37,500 bases of DNA, from contig DASQVO010000437.1 of assembly GCA_035640715.1 (NCBI GenBank), forward strand, positions 1-37,500, given 5' to 3'. Shown one piece after another: positions 8,506 to 16,661 of this stretch. A model generated the notes under the pieces. That model made no database searches and was not told the origin of the DNA. It saw nothing but the letters and a program-made list of their open reading frames with translations. The stretch comes from DASQVO01 sp035640715. GTDB lineage: Bacteria > Actinomycetota > Actinomycetes > Streptosporangiales > Streptosporangiaceae. The translations under genes were made by a program, and so were the position numbers. Positions within the stretch are counted from its first letter, which is position 1. Each line of letters starts with the position of its first letter.

Positions 8506-9507
8506 TCAGCCGTACTGGCTGAGATATTTCTCGGCCAGGTCACAGCTGTCCCGCGTGTAGCCGCTGCCGAGTTCCTGCGCGATATCCGCGGCCTGATGCG
8601 AGCCGATCCAGGCGACCAGCAGCAGGCGGCGGTAGAGGATGAACGTCCAGATCTCGGCCTCGTCCTCGGCCGACAGCGGCAGCACCCGGCGGTAGCCGGA
8701 CAGCCAGCTGTCCACCAGCGCGGGCACCTGCGGCTCGTGCTCGAAGAAACTCACGGATGTGCCGAGGTCATAGAGGTACCAGCTGAACCCGCAATCATCG
8801 AAGTCGATGACGCTCACCGCGCCGTCGTCCACGAGCAGGTTGGCCAGTCGGGTGTCGGCATGGATGAGCCCGTAGCGCTCTGGCCCGTTGCCGAACGCGG
8901 CCAGCCGTCGCCGCAGGCGCTCGTCCAGCCGGCCGAAGATCTCCCGCTCGGCCGGGCCCACTCCGATGCCGTCCTGCCACCGGCCCCAGCGGGCCACGGT
9001 CCCGAATGCGGCGTCGTAGTCCCAGTGGAATCGGGTGAACCAGGACGGTGGCGCCCACTCGCGGGCGTGCCGGTGCATCCGTGCGGTGATCTCCCCCAGT
9101 TCCGCGAAGTGCTCAATAGCGCCGGCGACCGGCTCGCTGCCGGGCAGGTACTCGAACCGCACGCAGTACCGCTGGTCACCGCTGACCGGGTCGGTCGCGG
9201 TGACGACGAGGCTGCCGTCCTTGGCGGCCAGCACCTGCGGCGTGCGCACCCCCGCCTCCGCCCGCAGCGCGTCCATCCAGGCCAGCTCAGAGGCGATCTC
9301 CTGCTCGGTGTGGTAACCGAGCCGGTGTACCCGCAGCACGGACGGCCCCTCGTCTGGATCCTCCACCAGGAAGGTGGCGTTCTCGGAGACGTTGAGCAGG
9401 GTGACGCCCGCCCCGGGGTGACAGCCGTAGCCGCCGAGGGCGCCCTGCGCGCACCGGGCCACCCGGGTAAGCACGTCACCGCCGACGGACAGGTCATGTG
9501 CCGACAT
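8506..9507 (-). CDS. APH-fold phosphotransferase (aminoglycoside phosphotransferase family)
   Basis: A 333-residue small-molecule kinase of the APH/choline-kinase/HomSK fold. The catalytic loop is HADTRLAN (H216, D218, N223), followed by the metal-binding DFD at 235-237 within VIDFDDCGF. The N-terminal lobe has LRVHRLGYHTEQEIASELAW. Despite the family name there is no sign of antibiotic resistance: the enzyme is cotranscribed with an amino-alcohol-type SDR, and APH-family kinases are standard members of RMM microcompartment loci, where an amino alcohol may be phosphorylated. Start ATG 9507 has GAGG 5 bases upstream; GTG 9528 in the same frame would overlap the shell-like remnant. The SDR begins 22 bp after its stop, so the two form an operon. 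Confidence 0.9.
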   Translation of the reverse strand: MSAHDLSVGGDVLTRVARCAQGALGGYGCHPGAGVTLLNVSENATFLVEDPDEGPSVLRVHRLGYHTEQEIASELAWMDALRAEAGVRTPQVLAAKDGSLVVTATDPVSGDQRYCVRFEYLPGSEPVAGAIEHFAELGEITARMHRHAREWAPPSWFTRFHWDYDAAFGTVARWGRWQDGIGVGPAEREIFGRLDERLRRRLAAFGNGPERYGLIHADTRLANLLVDDGAVSVIDFDDCGFSWYLYDLGTSVSFFEHEPQVPALVDSWLSGYRRVLPLSAEDEAEIWTFILYRRLLLVAWIGSHQAADIAQELGSGYTRDSCDLAEKYLSQYG

Positions 9508-9517
9508 GCGAACCTCG

Positions 9518-9628
9518 CTACTGCTCACGGCCCTGGACGGAGCCGAGCACGGTGGCGATGGCCTGCTGGGCCGCCAGCACGTCCTCGGTGCGCCCGCTCA
9601 TGTAGATGCGACCGGCCAGGCCGATCAT
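9518..9628 (-). pseudogene. Short reading frame resembling the tail of a BMC shell protein
   Basis: ATG 9628 opens a 36-residue frame, MIGLAGRIYMSGRTEDVLAA and then QQAIATVLGSVQGREQ, ending 10 bp before the APH kinase start. The pattern G-R-x-Y-x-S-G-x-x-x-D-V-x-A-A fits the last strand and helix of a BMC-domain shell protein. It is too short to be a complete BMC domain of about 90 residues. The sequence upstream (frame ending AAANAAKFEQVII) does not continue it. The resemblance is weak alone and leans on the neighbouring SDR, APH kinase and permease. Confidence 0.3.
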
Positions 9629-9671
9629 ATGATCACTTGCTCGAACTTGGCCGCGTTCGCCGCAGCTAGGT

Positions 9672-9689
9672 CCTAGAGCGGGCTCTAGG
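9672..9689. promoter_or_regulatory. MerR-type operator dyad
   Basis: CCTAGAGC, two bases, then GCTCTAGG form a perfect 8-bp inverted repeat. Autoregulatory MerR sites in actinobacteria often have this form (CTTAGAGC..GCTCTAAG). It lies 21 bp before the MerR remnant, between it and the minus-strand kinase operon. Confidence 0.6.
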
Positions 9690-9710
9690 CCAAGCCCGTA
9701 GCCTGAACCC

Positions 9711-9945
9711 ATGCCGGAGCCAGCACTACCTGCAAACCGGGCCGGGCCTGAGCATCGGGCAGGCCGCCGATCGCACCGGGCTCATCGTGCACGCGCTGCG
9801 CTTCTACGAACGCGAGGGCCTGCTCGCCAGCCCCGTGGCGCGCGTGGCCGGCGGCCACCGCGTCTACAACGAGCAGGACCTGGAGTGGCTGGATTTGTGC
9901 CTCAAGCTCCGCTCCTCCGGTATGCCGCCGGCACCACCGGCCCGA
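9711..9945 (+). pseudogene. Broken MerR-family regulator
   Basis: From 9721 frame 1 reads HYLQTGPGLSIGQAADRTGL, then VHALRFYEREGLL and GGHRVYNEQDLEWLDLCLKL. This is a complete MerR winged-helix DNA-binding domain. The only ATG at a sensible place (9711) is in a different register, so one base seems to have been lost near 9718. After LRSSGMP the dimerisation helix and effector domain are missing and the frame runs on as noncoding sequence into the permease gene. A GTG at 9787 would start inside the DNA-binding domain. The dyad just upstream remains perfect, so the loss may be recent. Confidence 0.65.
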
Positions 9946-10042
9946 TCTGGGTCCCGCCCCAGCAGACATGCCGACGGCATCACCTCATTACATGCACAGG
10001 CGCGCTCAGGATCCTGGCTCCGGCGCTCCACGGAGGACACGC

Positions 10043-11593
10043 ATGACACCGTCGGAACCCCCCGGCACGGCCACGCCCGCCGCTGCTACCACCGCGGCGG
10101 ACGACTACGACGTCTCCGAGCGAGAAGAGATCGCGAAGCTCCGCAGGGGCGCGGTCGGGCTGGGCGGCGTGCTGTTCCTGACCGTGACCGGCTCCGCGCC
10201 GATCTCCGCGATGCTCTTCAACACGCCGATCGCGGTCGGCTTCGGGCAGGGCCTGGGCACACCTGCGGCGTTCGGAGTCGCCACCATCGTCCTGGTTGTC
10301 TTTTCGGTCGGCTATGTGGCAATGGCCAGGAAGAAGACCACGGCGGGCGGCTTCTACTCCTACATCAGCCACGGGCTCGGCCGGGAACTCGGCATAGGCA
10401 CCGGCTTCGGCATGGTGGTGGCGTACTCGGTTTTCGAGGCCTCCCTCTGCGGCGGGTTCGCCTACTTCCTGGGCCTCAAGCTCAACGCGTTCGGGGTGAA
10501 CGTCAGCTGGCCGTGGCTGGCCCTCGGGATGGTCGTGCTCATCTCCTTGCTGACCTACTTCGACGTGCGTATCTCCTCCACCGTGCTCGCGATCGGCCTG
10601 ATCAGCGAGATCCTGATCCTGACGATCTTCGACGTGTTCATGTTCGCCCACGGTCACGTCAACTGGGGCGCCATCAATCCCCTCAACGCGTTCCGGAGCT
10701 TCCCGGCCTCCGGCAAGCTCGCGGCCGGAGCGGTCGGCATCGGGATGTTCTTCGCGTTCTGGTCCTGGGTCGGCTTCGAGATGGCCCCGAACTACGGCGA
10801 GGAATCGCGCGACCCCAAGCGGATCGTGCCGCGGGCCCTGTACATCTCCGTGATCGGCCTTGGCATCTTCTACACGATCACGTCCTGGGCGCCGCTGAAC
10901 GGCTACAGCACCATCCACGCCGCGATCGCCCAGGCGCAGGGCAACCCGGCCAACTTCTATCTCGCACCCGCCAAGACACTCGCTGCCCCGTGGGTGTCGT
11001 CTGTCATGAGCTACCTGATCATCACCGGCTCGTTCGCCTGCGGGATGGCGTTCCACAACACGACCGCGCGTTACTTCTACTCGCTCGGACGCGAGGGGCT
11101 GCTGCCGTCAGCGCTCGGCCGCACCCACCCGAAGTGGAAGAGCCCGAATATCGCGTCGATCACCCAGTCGGTCATCGCCGCGTTCATCATCGCCCTGTTC
11201 GCCATCTTCACCGGCACCAACGACCCCACATCTCAGGCCTACGTCCAGGTCTACGGCCTGATGGCGGTGATGGGCGTGATCATCATCCTGTCCGTGCAGG
11301 CGCTGGTCTCGCTCGCCATCCTGGTCTATTACGAGCGTTACCACCGGGACGAGGTGCACTGGTGGAAGACCCGGCTGGCGCCGACGCTCGCCTTCCTCTC
11401 CCAGGGCTACGTGGTCTACCTGCTCTTCACCAACATCGGGTTCCTGGGTGCGTCCAGTTACAGTTACGCCTACTGGCTCGGGCCGATCGACTTCGTCGTG
11501 GTGCTCGGCGGCATCGGCGCGGCCTTCTACCTGAAGCGGTACAAGCCACACAAGTTCGAGATGGCCGGCCGGCTCATCAACGAGGGCCTATAG
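10043..11593 (+). CDS. APC-superfamily amino acid permease
   Basis: A 516-residue inner-membrane transporter with about 12 hydrophobic segments after a roughly 45-residue hydrophilic N-terminus. The first segment holds the substrate-binding GSAPISAM break expected in APC transporters (GVLFLTVTGSAPISAMLFNT), and FWSWVGFEMAPNYGEESRDP followed by KR matches the TM6 region and the conserved acidic-Pro-Lys loop. It probably imports an amino acid or amine by proton symport. ATG 10043 has GGAGG 6 bases upstream; the long in-frame extension to 9968 lies over MerR debris and is rejected. RMM-type loci usually include an APC permease, which fits the kinase and SDR across the MerR remnant. A hairpin follows 10 bp after the stop. 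Confidence 0.92.
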   Translation: MTPSEPPGTATPAAATTAADDYDVSEREEIAKLRRGAVGLGGVLFLTVTGSAPISAMLFNTPIAVGFGQGLGTPAAFGVATIVLVVFSVGYVAMARKKTTAGGFYSYISHGLGRELGIGTGFGMVVAYSVFEASLCGGFAYFLGLKLNAFGVNVSWPWLALGMVVLISLLTYFDVRISSTVLAIGLISEILILTIFDVFMFAHGHVNWGAINPLNAFRSFPASGKLAAGAVGIGMFFAFWSWVGFEMAPNYGEESRDPKRIVPRALYISVIGLGIFYTITSWAPLNGYSTIHAAIAQAQGNPANFYLAPAKTLAAPWVSSVMSYLIITGSFACGMAFHNTTARYFYSLGREGLLPSALGRTHPKWKSPNIASITQSVIAAFIIALFAIFTGTNDPTSQAYVQVYGLMAVMGVIIILSVQALVSLAILVYYERYHRDEVHWWKTRLAPTLAFLSQGYVVYLLFTNIGFLGASSYSYAYWLGPIDFVVVLGGIGAAFYLKRYKPHKFEMAGRLINEGL

Positions 11594-11603
11594 TCCGCGC
11601 TTA

Positions 11604-11632
11604 TGGCGGGTCCCGGGCGAGGGGTCCCGCCA
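11604..11632 (+). terminator. Probable terminator of the permease gene
   Basis: TGGCGGG pairs with CCCGCCA; after one T-T mismatch CCC pairs with GGG, leaving a 7-base loop. It starts 10 bp after the permease stop. No T-tract. Confidence 0.55.
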
Positions 11633-11725
11633 GCGGCGCGCCCGCCCATCACTCCCGCACCGCCAGCGCCAGCAGGGATGGCAGAGGGCCTCGACCGCGG
11701 CCGGGCGCCGTGCCCCAGGGGCGCA

Positions 11726-11754
11726 TTGACAGCTTGTTTAACGATTGTTAATGT
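11726..11754 (+). promoter_or_regulatory. Sigma-70-type promoter of the GntR gene
   Basis: TTGACA at 11726-11731 and TAATGT at 11749-11754 are 17 bases apart, a near-consensus housekeeping promoter in an AT-richer patch. The operator palindrome begins on the last base of the -10 box, so a bound repressor would block the polymerase. Confidence 0.65.
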
Positions 11755-11773
11755 GATCTGCTATAGCAGATCA
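11754..11773. promoter_or_regulatory. Perfect 20-bp palindrome, predicted GntR operator
   Basis: TGATCTGCTATAGCAGATCA is its own reverse complement over all 20 bases. It overlaps the end of the -10 box and the expected transcription start of the GntR gene 15 bp downstream. The central TGCTATAGCAGATC occurs again before the ABC transporter operon, as expected for the regulator's binding site. Confidence 0.75.
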
Positions 11774-11788
11774 GGGAGATAGAGGAAC

Positions 11789-12508
11789 GTGACAGAGCAG
11801 GCCGACGGCGGGCGGAAGCTGACCACTGGGCCCACGCTGTCCGACCAGGCCTACCGGGCGTTGCGCGAGGAAATCACGACCGGCCAGCTCAAGCCGGGGG
11901 AGCGGGTGACAGAACGTGCCCTGGCCCAGTATCTGGGAGTGAGCCCGACCCCGGTGCGGGAGGCGCTTCAGCGGCTGGAGCACGAGCGGCTCATCGAACG
12001 GGACGCCGTGCGCGCGATCCGGGTGGCGGAGCCGTCGGTGGCGAAGCTGTACGAGCTCACCCTGATCGAGGTCGCCCTCCGGGGCGTCGCGGCCCGTCTT
12101 GCGGCCGAGCGCGCCACCGATCAGGAGGTCAAGCGGATCATCGAGGCGTGCGACCGGGCGGAGGCACTGGCCGACGGGGCCATCTGGACTGAGTCGCGAG
12201 TCCGCGAAATCTTGACCGTCACGCGCGGATTCCATCAGCTGATCGACGAGGCGGCTCACAATCAGACGCTGCTGGACATGATCTCCACCGCGACCGCTTT
12301 CGACTGGGCGTTCCGGCTCAGGTGGTCGGTCGATTCGCATCCCGACCTCGCCAGCCTCCACCGCAGCCTCGAACAGCATCGCGAAGTGGCGGCTGCCATC
12401 CAGGCCCGGGACGGAGACGCGGCCGAGGAGGCGATGCGGCGGCATAGCTCTTCTCGCGCGGACGCGTTCCTGGCGATCGCGTCACGCAACTCCGAGCCGG
12501 CTTCTTAA
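11789..12508 (+). CDS. GntR-family transcriptional regulator (FadR/FCD subfamily)
   Basis: A 239-residue regulator. Residues 15-80 are a GntR winged helix (LSDQAYRALREEITTGQLKP then GERVTERALAQYLGVSPTPV and REALQRLEHERLI). Residues about 90-230 are the all-helical FCD ligand-binding domain, with the D/H residues spread as in metal- or carboxylate-binding members (ELTLIEVALRG, GFHQLIDEAAHN, LEQHREVAAAIQARD). FCD regulators usually repress catabolic operons until a small organic acid binds. Start GTG 11789 follows AGAGGA closely and GGGAGA at about 11 bases. It sits behind its own promoter and palindrome, and the shared half of that palindrome before 12598 marks the transporter/AtuA operon as its likely target. 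Confidence 0.92.
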   Translation: MTEQADGGRKLTTGPTLSDQAYRALREEITTGQLKPGERVTERALAQYLGVSPTPVREALQRLEHERLIERDAVRAIRVAEPSVAKLYELTLIEVALRGVAARLAAERATDQEVKRIIEACDRAEALADGAIWTESRVREILTVTRGFHQLIDEAAHNQTLLDMISTATAFDWAFRLRWSVDSHPDLASLHRSLEQHREVAAAIQARDGDAAEEAMRRHSSSRADAFLAIASRNSEPAS

Positions 12509-12550
12509 GGCCTTCCCGATGAAGACCGCCCGATACCACGTACTGAACCA

Positions 12551-12567
12551 GGTGCTATAGCAGATCT
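12551..12567. promoter_or_regulatory. Second copy of the predicted GntR operator core
   Basis: TGCTATAGCAGATC is identical to 14 consecutive bases of the palindrome at 11754-11773; its centre TGCTATAGCA (12553-12562) is itself palindromic. It lies about 36 bp before the binding-protein start, where a repressor would act on the operon. Confidence 0.7.
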
Positions 12568-12597
12568 ACCATCCGCCATCTACGTTAGGGAAACTCG

Positions 12598-13734
12598 ATG
12601 CTGAGACTTCGCTGGCCACGCCTTGCCGCGTCCGTGGCGGTTGCCGCCCCGCTGCTCGTCACCGCGGCCGCTTGCAGTAGCTCGGGCTCGCTGAGCTCCG
12701 GTTCCCCGGTATCCGCGGGTTCTTCTCCGGCCTCTGGGGCGCCGCTCAGTCAGGCAGCGCTGATGTCGGGCTCCAAGCACGAAAAGGGGCTGGTGATCTA
12801 CAGCAATGCCCTGCTTACCCAGATGCAGCATGTCACCAGCGCGTTCGAGGCGAAATACCCGTGGATCCATGTCAGCGTGAGCGATGATCAGGATTCGGTT
12901 ATTTTCTCGAAGTACGCCGCGGAGCACGCCACCGGCGCCCGCACCGCGGACATCCTGGTTGCCAGCGCTCCGAACCTGTGGGTGGGCGCAGCCGCCCACG
13001 GGTACCTGCAGCCATTCACCCCCGCGGGTATCTCGAACTACCCGAGCTTCACCTCGCAAGGGAACGGCCTCTACGTCTTCTCGCCAGATCCGGCGATCAC
13101 GATCTATAACAAGATCCAGCTGAAGGGACAGGCGCCGCCGGCAACGGTCGCCCAGGTCGCCCAGGCCGGGATCAGCGGAAAGTACAAGGTCGCGACGTAC
13201 CCGATCAACAACAGCTTCGGCTACTCGGCGTTCTACGCGTACGCGCATCAGAAAGGCTGGGCGGCGCTGGACAAGCTCGGCCAGACGGCACAGACGCCAG
13301 GGAGCGGGGACGTGCTGGCCCAGGACGTCGCCCAGGGCGGTTACACGGTGGCGGTATTTGAGTCAGGACTCGCGCGCGGGCCGATCGAAACCGTTCCCGC
13401 TGACCGCAAGCTGCTGGGATGGGAGTACACCAGGGACTTCACTCCCCTGATCCCCAGAGGTATCGGGATCACGGCCGGCGCGTCCAGCCCGGACTCGGCG
13501 AAGCTGTTCATGGACTTCGTGTTCAGCAACCAGGGCCAGCAGGCATTGTGCGACGCCGGTTTCGAGGCGAGCAGCAATACGTTCACGCCGGACAACGGCT
13601 GCCCTAACACCCTCAAGGCCCTGTACGCGGCGGTCGGCGGCGCACAGCACACCTACCTGACCCCGTTCAGCCCGCAGGTGGCAAGCGGCCAGGCATCGTT
13701 CACCGCTCGCTTCCGCCAGGCGTTCCACCAGTGA
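12598..13734 (+). CDS. ABC transporter substrate-binding lipoprotein (family 1 / FbpA-like)
   Basis: The 378-residue protein starts with a lipoprotein signal peptide: a basic start, hydrophobic core and a lipobox ending TAAAC with Cys26, followed by a Ser/Gly-rich linker. The mature part has the family 1 solute-binding fold used by Fe(III), 2-aminoethylphosphonate and related importers (GLVIYSNALLTQMQHVTSAF, DILVASAPNLWVG, FMDFVFSNQGQQALCDAGFE). The clustered Tyr residues that bind iron in FbpA are not evident, so an organic ligand is more likely. Two cysteines near the C-terminus (ALCDAG, NGCPN) could form a disulphide. ATG 12598 has AGGGAAA upstream. Its stop overlaps the permease start by 4 bp (GTGA), so the genes are translationally coupled. 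Confidence 0.9.
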   Translation: MLRLRWPRLAASVAVAAPLLVTAAACSSSGSLSSGSPVSAGSSPASGAPLSQAALMSGSKHEKGLVIYSNALLTQMQHVTSAFEAKYPWIHVSVSDDQDSVIFSKYAAEHATGARTADILVASAPNLWVGAAAHGYLQPFTPAGISNYPSFTSQGNGLYVFSPDPAITIYNKIQLKGQAPPATVAQVAQAGISGKYKVATYPINNSFGYSAFYAYAHQKGWAALDKLGQTAQTPGSGDVLAQDVAQGGYTVAVFESGLARGPIETVPADRKLLGWEYTRDFTPLIPRGIGITAGASSPDSAKLFMDFVFSNQGQQALCDAGFEASSNTFTPDNGCPNTLKALYAAVGGAQHTYLTPFSPQVASGQASFTARFRQAFHQ

Positions 13735-15518
13735 GCGACCAGGCCCAGCCCGGTCCTGACACCGTCACGATGGTGAGGCCGGCGGGCTACGCGCCGGCTG
13801 CAGGCGCCCGCGCGCGCCGCTTCATCCCCGAGACGGGGCTCCAGGCGGCCATCTGGGCGCTCGTCCTGGTCTGTGTCCTGGCACCGGTCCTGCCGCTCGT
13901 GTACGCGTCGGTGCAGAGCAAGCCGATCTACGCGGTCGGCCGCGTCTTCACGCTGGCGGCTTACCAGCAGCTGTTCGCGGATCCTGCGTTCCGGACGGCC
14001 GCCCTGAACACGCTGGAGTTCGCCGCCATCACCACCGGATGCTCGCTCGTGCTGGGCGCCGGCTTCGCCATCTTGTGCAGCCGTACCGATGTGCCCGGCG
14101 GGCGGGTGTACTCGCGCCTGTTCATCACGCCGATCCTGCTGCCCCCGCTCGGCCTCATCCTCGGCTGGAACACCCTCTACGGTCCCGGCGGGTACGCGCA
14201 CGACTTCCTCAACCGGACCCTGCACATACCGGTCAACCTGACCACCGTCCCCGGCATGGCCGTGCTGGGCACCGCGACTGCCGTGCCGGTCGTCTTTCTC
14301 GTCTGCCAGGCCGCGCTCTCCGGCATCGACACCTCACTGGAGAACTCCGCCCGGAGCGTCGGCGCGTCGCCGCTGCGGGTGCTGGGCCGGATCACCCTGC
14401 CGATGCTGCGCCCCGCGCTGCTCAACTCGGGGCTGCTGGTCTTCATGCTCTCCATCGAATCACTGGGAATTCCCCTGGTGCTCGGTTCCCCCCAGGGCCA
14501 CGACCTCATCGCCAGCTATCTCTACAACACCTGGTCAAGCGCGATCACCCCGGACCCGCCCGTCGTCAGTGCCGGGGCGACGGTGCTGCTCGCGTGCGCG
14601 TGCCTGCTGCTGCTGATGCGCAGCAAGCTGCTCGGGGACCAGGCACGCTTCGTGTCGATCGGCGGGCGGGGCGGGCGGAGCGGCGCGGCCGGCGGAATGC
14701 AGCTGGGGAAGTCCCTGAGAGTGGCGCTCGGCGTGCTCCTCGGACTGTATCTCACGGCGACGACGTTCGCGCCGATCGCGGCGCTCGCGCTGTCCTCGGT
14801 CGTCTCTCAGCTGACTCCGCTGATAGCTCCCTGGCATCTGTTCACGCTCGGCAACTGGCGGACGATCGGGCACGGCACGTTCGCCCACTCGATCGTGAAT
14901 TCCGTCGAGATCGCCCTCGTCGGCGCGGTCGTCACCGCCGCAGTTGTTGCGCTGGCCACGGCCGTCGCGCACCGCTCCCGATTCAGGTTGCGCCGCTCCC
15001 TGCCGTTCGTGCTGCTTTTCCCGAGAGCGATCCCAGGGATCATTATCGGGATCGGATTCTTCTGGACGTTCGTGCTCGTCAACCCTCCGGGGAGCGCGCT
15101 CCGGAACAGCATCTGGGGGATCATGATCGCCCTCAGCGTCCGCTCGCTCACGCTTGCCTATTTCGTGATGTCTGCTGCGTTCACGACGGTCAGCCAATCG
15201 CTGGACAATGCCGCACGCTCCACCGGCGCGAGCTGGTGGACGTCGATCACCCGGATCACCTTCCCGATCCTGCGACCGGCGCTGTTCGTGTCGTTCATTC
15301 TGCTGTTCATCTCGATCCTGAACGACTACGACCCAGCCCTGTTTCTCGTCACCCCCGGCCACGAGATCATGGGCGTCGCAATGCTGGACGCCGCGCAGCA
15401 GGGCACGACCGGACCGGTCGCGGCGCTGGCCATGGTGCAGGTCGCAATAACGATTGCCGCAATTGCCATCGGCGGGCGGCTATTTGGGAGCACAATCAGA
15501 GGAAATCGAAATGCCTGA
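13731..15518 (+). CDS. ABC transporter permease, fused double-domain (FbpB/PhnU-type)
   Basis: One 595-residue polypeptide carries both membrane domains, each with about six segments and an EAA-type coupling loop. The first loop reads NSARSVGASPLRVLGRITLP (about 205-225) and the second NAARSTGASWWTSITRITFP (about 495-515). A hydrophilic loop with GGRGGRSGAAGG near 310-325 joins the halves. Fused permeases are typical of Fe(III)/aminoethylphosphonate/thiamine-type importers and need only one gene next to the ATPase. GTG 13731 overlaps the binding-protein stop; the 3' end overlaps the ATPase gene by 8 bp. It should form the channel of a type I importer with the flanking gene products. Confidence 0.93.
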   Translation: MSDQAQPGPDTVTMVRPAGYAPAAGARARRFIPETGLQAAIWALVLVCVLAPVLPLVYASVQSKPIYAVGRVFTLAAYQQLFADPAFRTAALNTLEFAAITTGCSLVLGAGFAILCSRTDVPGGRVYSRLFITPILLPPLGLILGWNTLYGPGGYAHDFLNRTLHIPVNLTTVPGMAVLGTATAVPVVFLVCQAALSGIDTSLENSARSVGASPLRVLGRITLPMLRPALLNSGLLVFMLSIESLGIPLVLGSPQGHDLIASYLYNTWSSAITPDPPVVSAGATVLLACACLLLLMRSKLLGDQARFVSIGGRGGRSGAAGGMQLGKSLRVALGVLLGLYLTATTFAPIAALALSSVVSQLTPLIAPWHLFTLGNWRTIGHGTFAHSIVNSVEIALVGAVVTAAVVALATAVAHRSRFRLRRSLPFVLLFPRAIPGIIIGIGFFWTFVLVNPPGSALRNSIWGIMIALSVRSLTLAYFVMSAAFTTVSQSLDNAARSTGASWWTSITRITFPILRPALFVSFILLFISILNDYDPALFLVTPGHEIMGVAMLDAAQQGTTGPVAALAMVQVAITIAAIAIGGRLFGSTIRGNRNA

Positions 15519-16587
15519 AATCACCGTCGAGGGCCTGAGCAAAACTTTCGGCCAGGAACGCGCGCTGAACGACGTCAGCTTCAGTGTGCACGACAAAGAG
15601 TTCCTGACCCTCCTCGGGCCGAGCGGTTGCGGTAAGACCACCACGCTCATGTCGATCGCCGGCTTCCAGCGTCCCGATGAGGGCATGATCTCGTGCGGGG
15701 GCCGGATCTTCTACGACCAGGCCAGGAAGGTCTATCTGGCGGCCGAGGACCGGAATCTCGGGCTGGTCTTCCAGTCGTACGCCATCTGGCCGCACCTGAC
15801 AGTGTTCGGCAACGTGGCGTTCCCGCTCAAGATCCGGAGGATGAAAAAGGACGCCCTGCGCCGCCGTGTCCTCGAGGCCCTGGAACTGGTCGAGATGGCC
15901 GGCTACGCCGGGCGGTATCCACATGAACTGTCCGGCGGCCAGCAGCAGCGGGTGGCACTGGCCAGGGCGCTGGTGTACTCACCGACGGTGCTCCTGCTCG
16001 ACGAGCCTTTCTCCAACCTGGACGCCAAGCTCCGGGAGCGGGCACGGACCTGGCTGAAGCATCTGCAGACCGAGCTGGGGCTGACGACGCTGTTTGTCAC
16101 CCACGACCAGGACGAAGCGCTCAGCCTCAGCGACCGGATCGTGGTCATGAACGCCGGATCGGTCCTCCAGGCCGGCACCCCTGAAGACATCTACCATCGC
16201 CCAGCCACCCGGTTCGTCGCCGAGTTCCTCGGCCACTGCAACATCCTGGCCGCCCGCGCCGTCACGGCCGCCTCCTCCGGCAGCACCGAGCTTGTCCTGG
16301 CCGCGAATGGCCAGCCGATCACCGTCCCGGGCGACGACCTGGCGGCCGGGGATGAGGTCCAGCTGGCCGTGCGGCCCGAAGCGGTCGAGCTCACCGGCCA
16401 CCAGCCCGCTGCCGGGGAGAACACCTACCCGGCCGAGGTACGCACCGTCTCGTTCCTCGGCGACCACTACCTCTACGAGCTCGACGTCGGCGGCCTGCCC
16501 CTGACGGTCACCAGCGCCCAGTCCTTCGCCGGCCCGGCGGTCACGGTGCGGATACCCCCCTCCGCATGCCGGATCCTCCCGGCGTGA
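15511..16587 (+). CDS. ABC transporter ATP-binding protein (PotA/FbpC-type)
   Basis: A 358-residue importer ATPase. It has Walker A GPSGCGKTTT (about 37), Q-loop LVFQSYAIWPH, signature LSGGQQQRVALARAL, Walker B LLLDEPFSNLD and H-loop FVTHDQDEAL, then a C-terminal TOBE region from about 240 (GHCNILAARAV, EVQLAVRPEAVELTG, VSFLGDHYLYELDVG). ATG 15511 has AGAGGAAA 5-8 bases upstream and overlaps the permease 3' end. All catalytic motifs are intact. The AtuA-family gene follows after 74 bp in the same direction, so ATPase and catabolic genes are probably one transcript. Confidence 0.95.
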   Translation: MPEITVEGLSKTFGQERALNDVSFSVHDKEFLTLLGPSGCGKTTTLMSIAGFQRPDEGMISCGGRIFYDQARKVYLAAEDRNLGLVFQSYAIWPHLTVFGNVAFPLKIRRMKKDALRRRVLEALELVEMAGYAGRYPHELSGGQQQRVALARALVYSPTVLLLDEPFSNLDAKLRERARTWLKHLQTELGLTTLFVTHDQDEALSLSDRIVVMNAGSVLQAGTPEDIYHRPATRFVAEFLGHCNILAARAVTAASSGSTELVLAANGQPITVPGDDLAAGDEVQLAVRPEAVELTGHQPAAGENTYPAEVRTVSFLGDHYLYELDVGGLPLTVTSAQSFAGPAVTVRIPPSACRILPA

Positions 16588-16661
16588 CGGCAGCCCGGCC
16601 GCACACCGGCAGCACCACGGCACCGTTAGCTACGTCCGCACACCCAAAGGGAGCTACGGCC

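Noticed and set aside
8506..9507. Reading the APH-fold kinase as an aminoglycoside resistance gene
   Set aside because: Family name only; sequence and context (SDR, permease) point to metabolism, with no resistance-type features.
9787..11751. A 654-codon frame spanning the MerR remnant and the permease gene
   Set aside because: Only its first 50 codons (MerR) are real; beyond 9945 it is an out-of-frame reading of the permease gene.
14039..15538. A 499-codon frame inside the double permease gene
   Set aside because: Out-of-frame shadow, Arg/Pro/Ala-rich; the permease frame holds both EAA loops.
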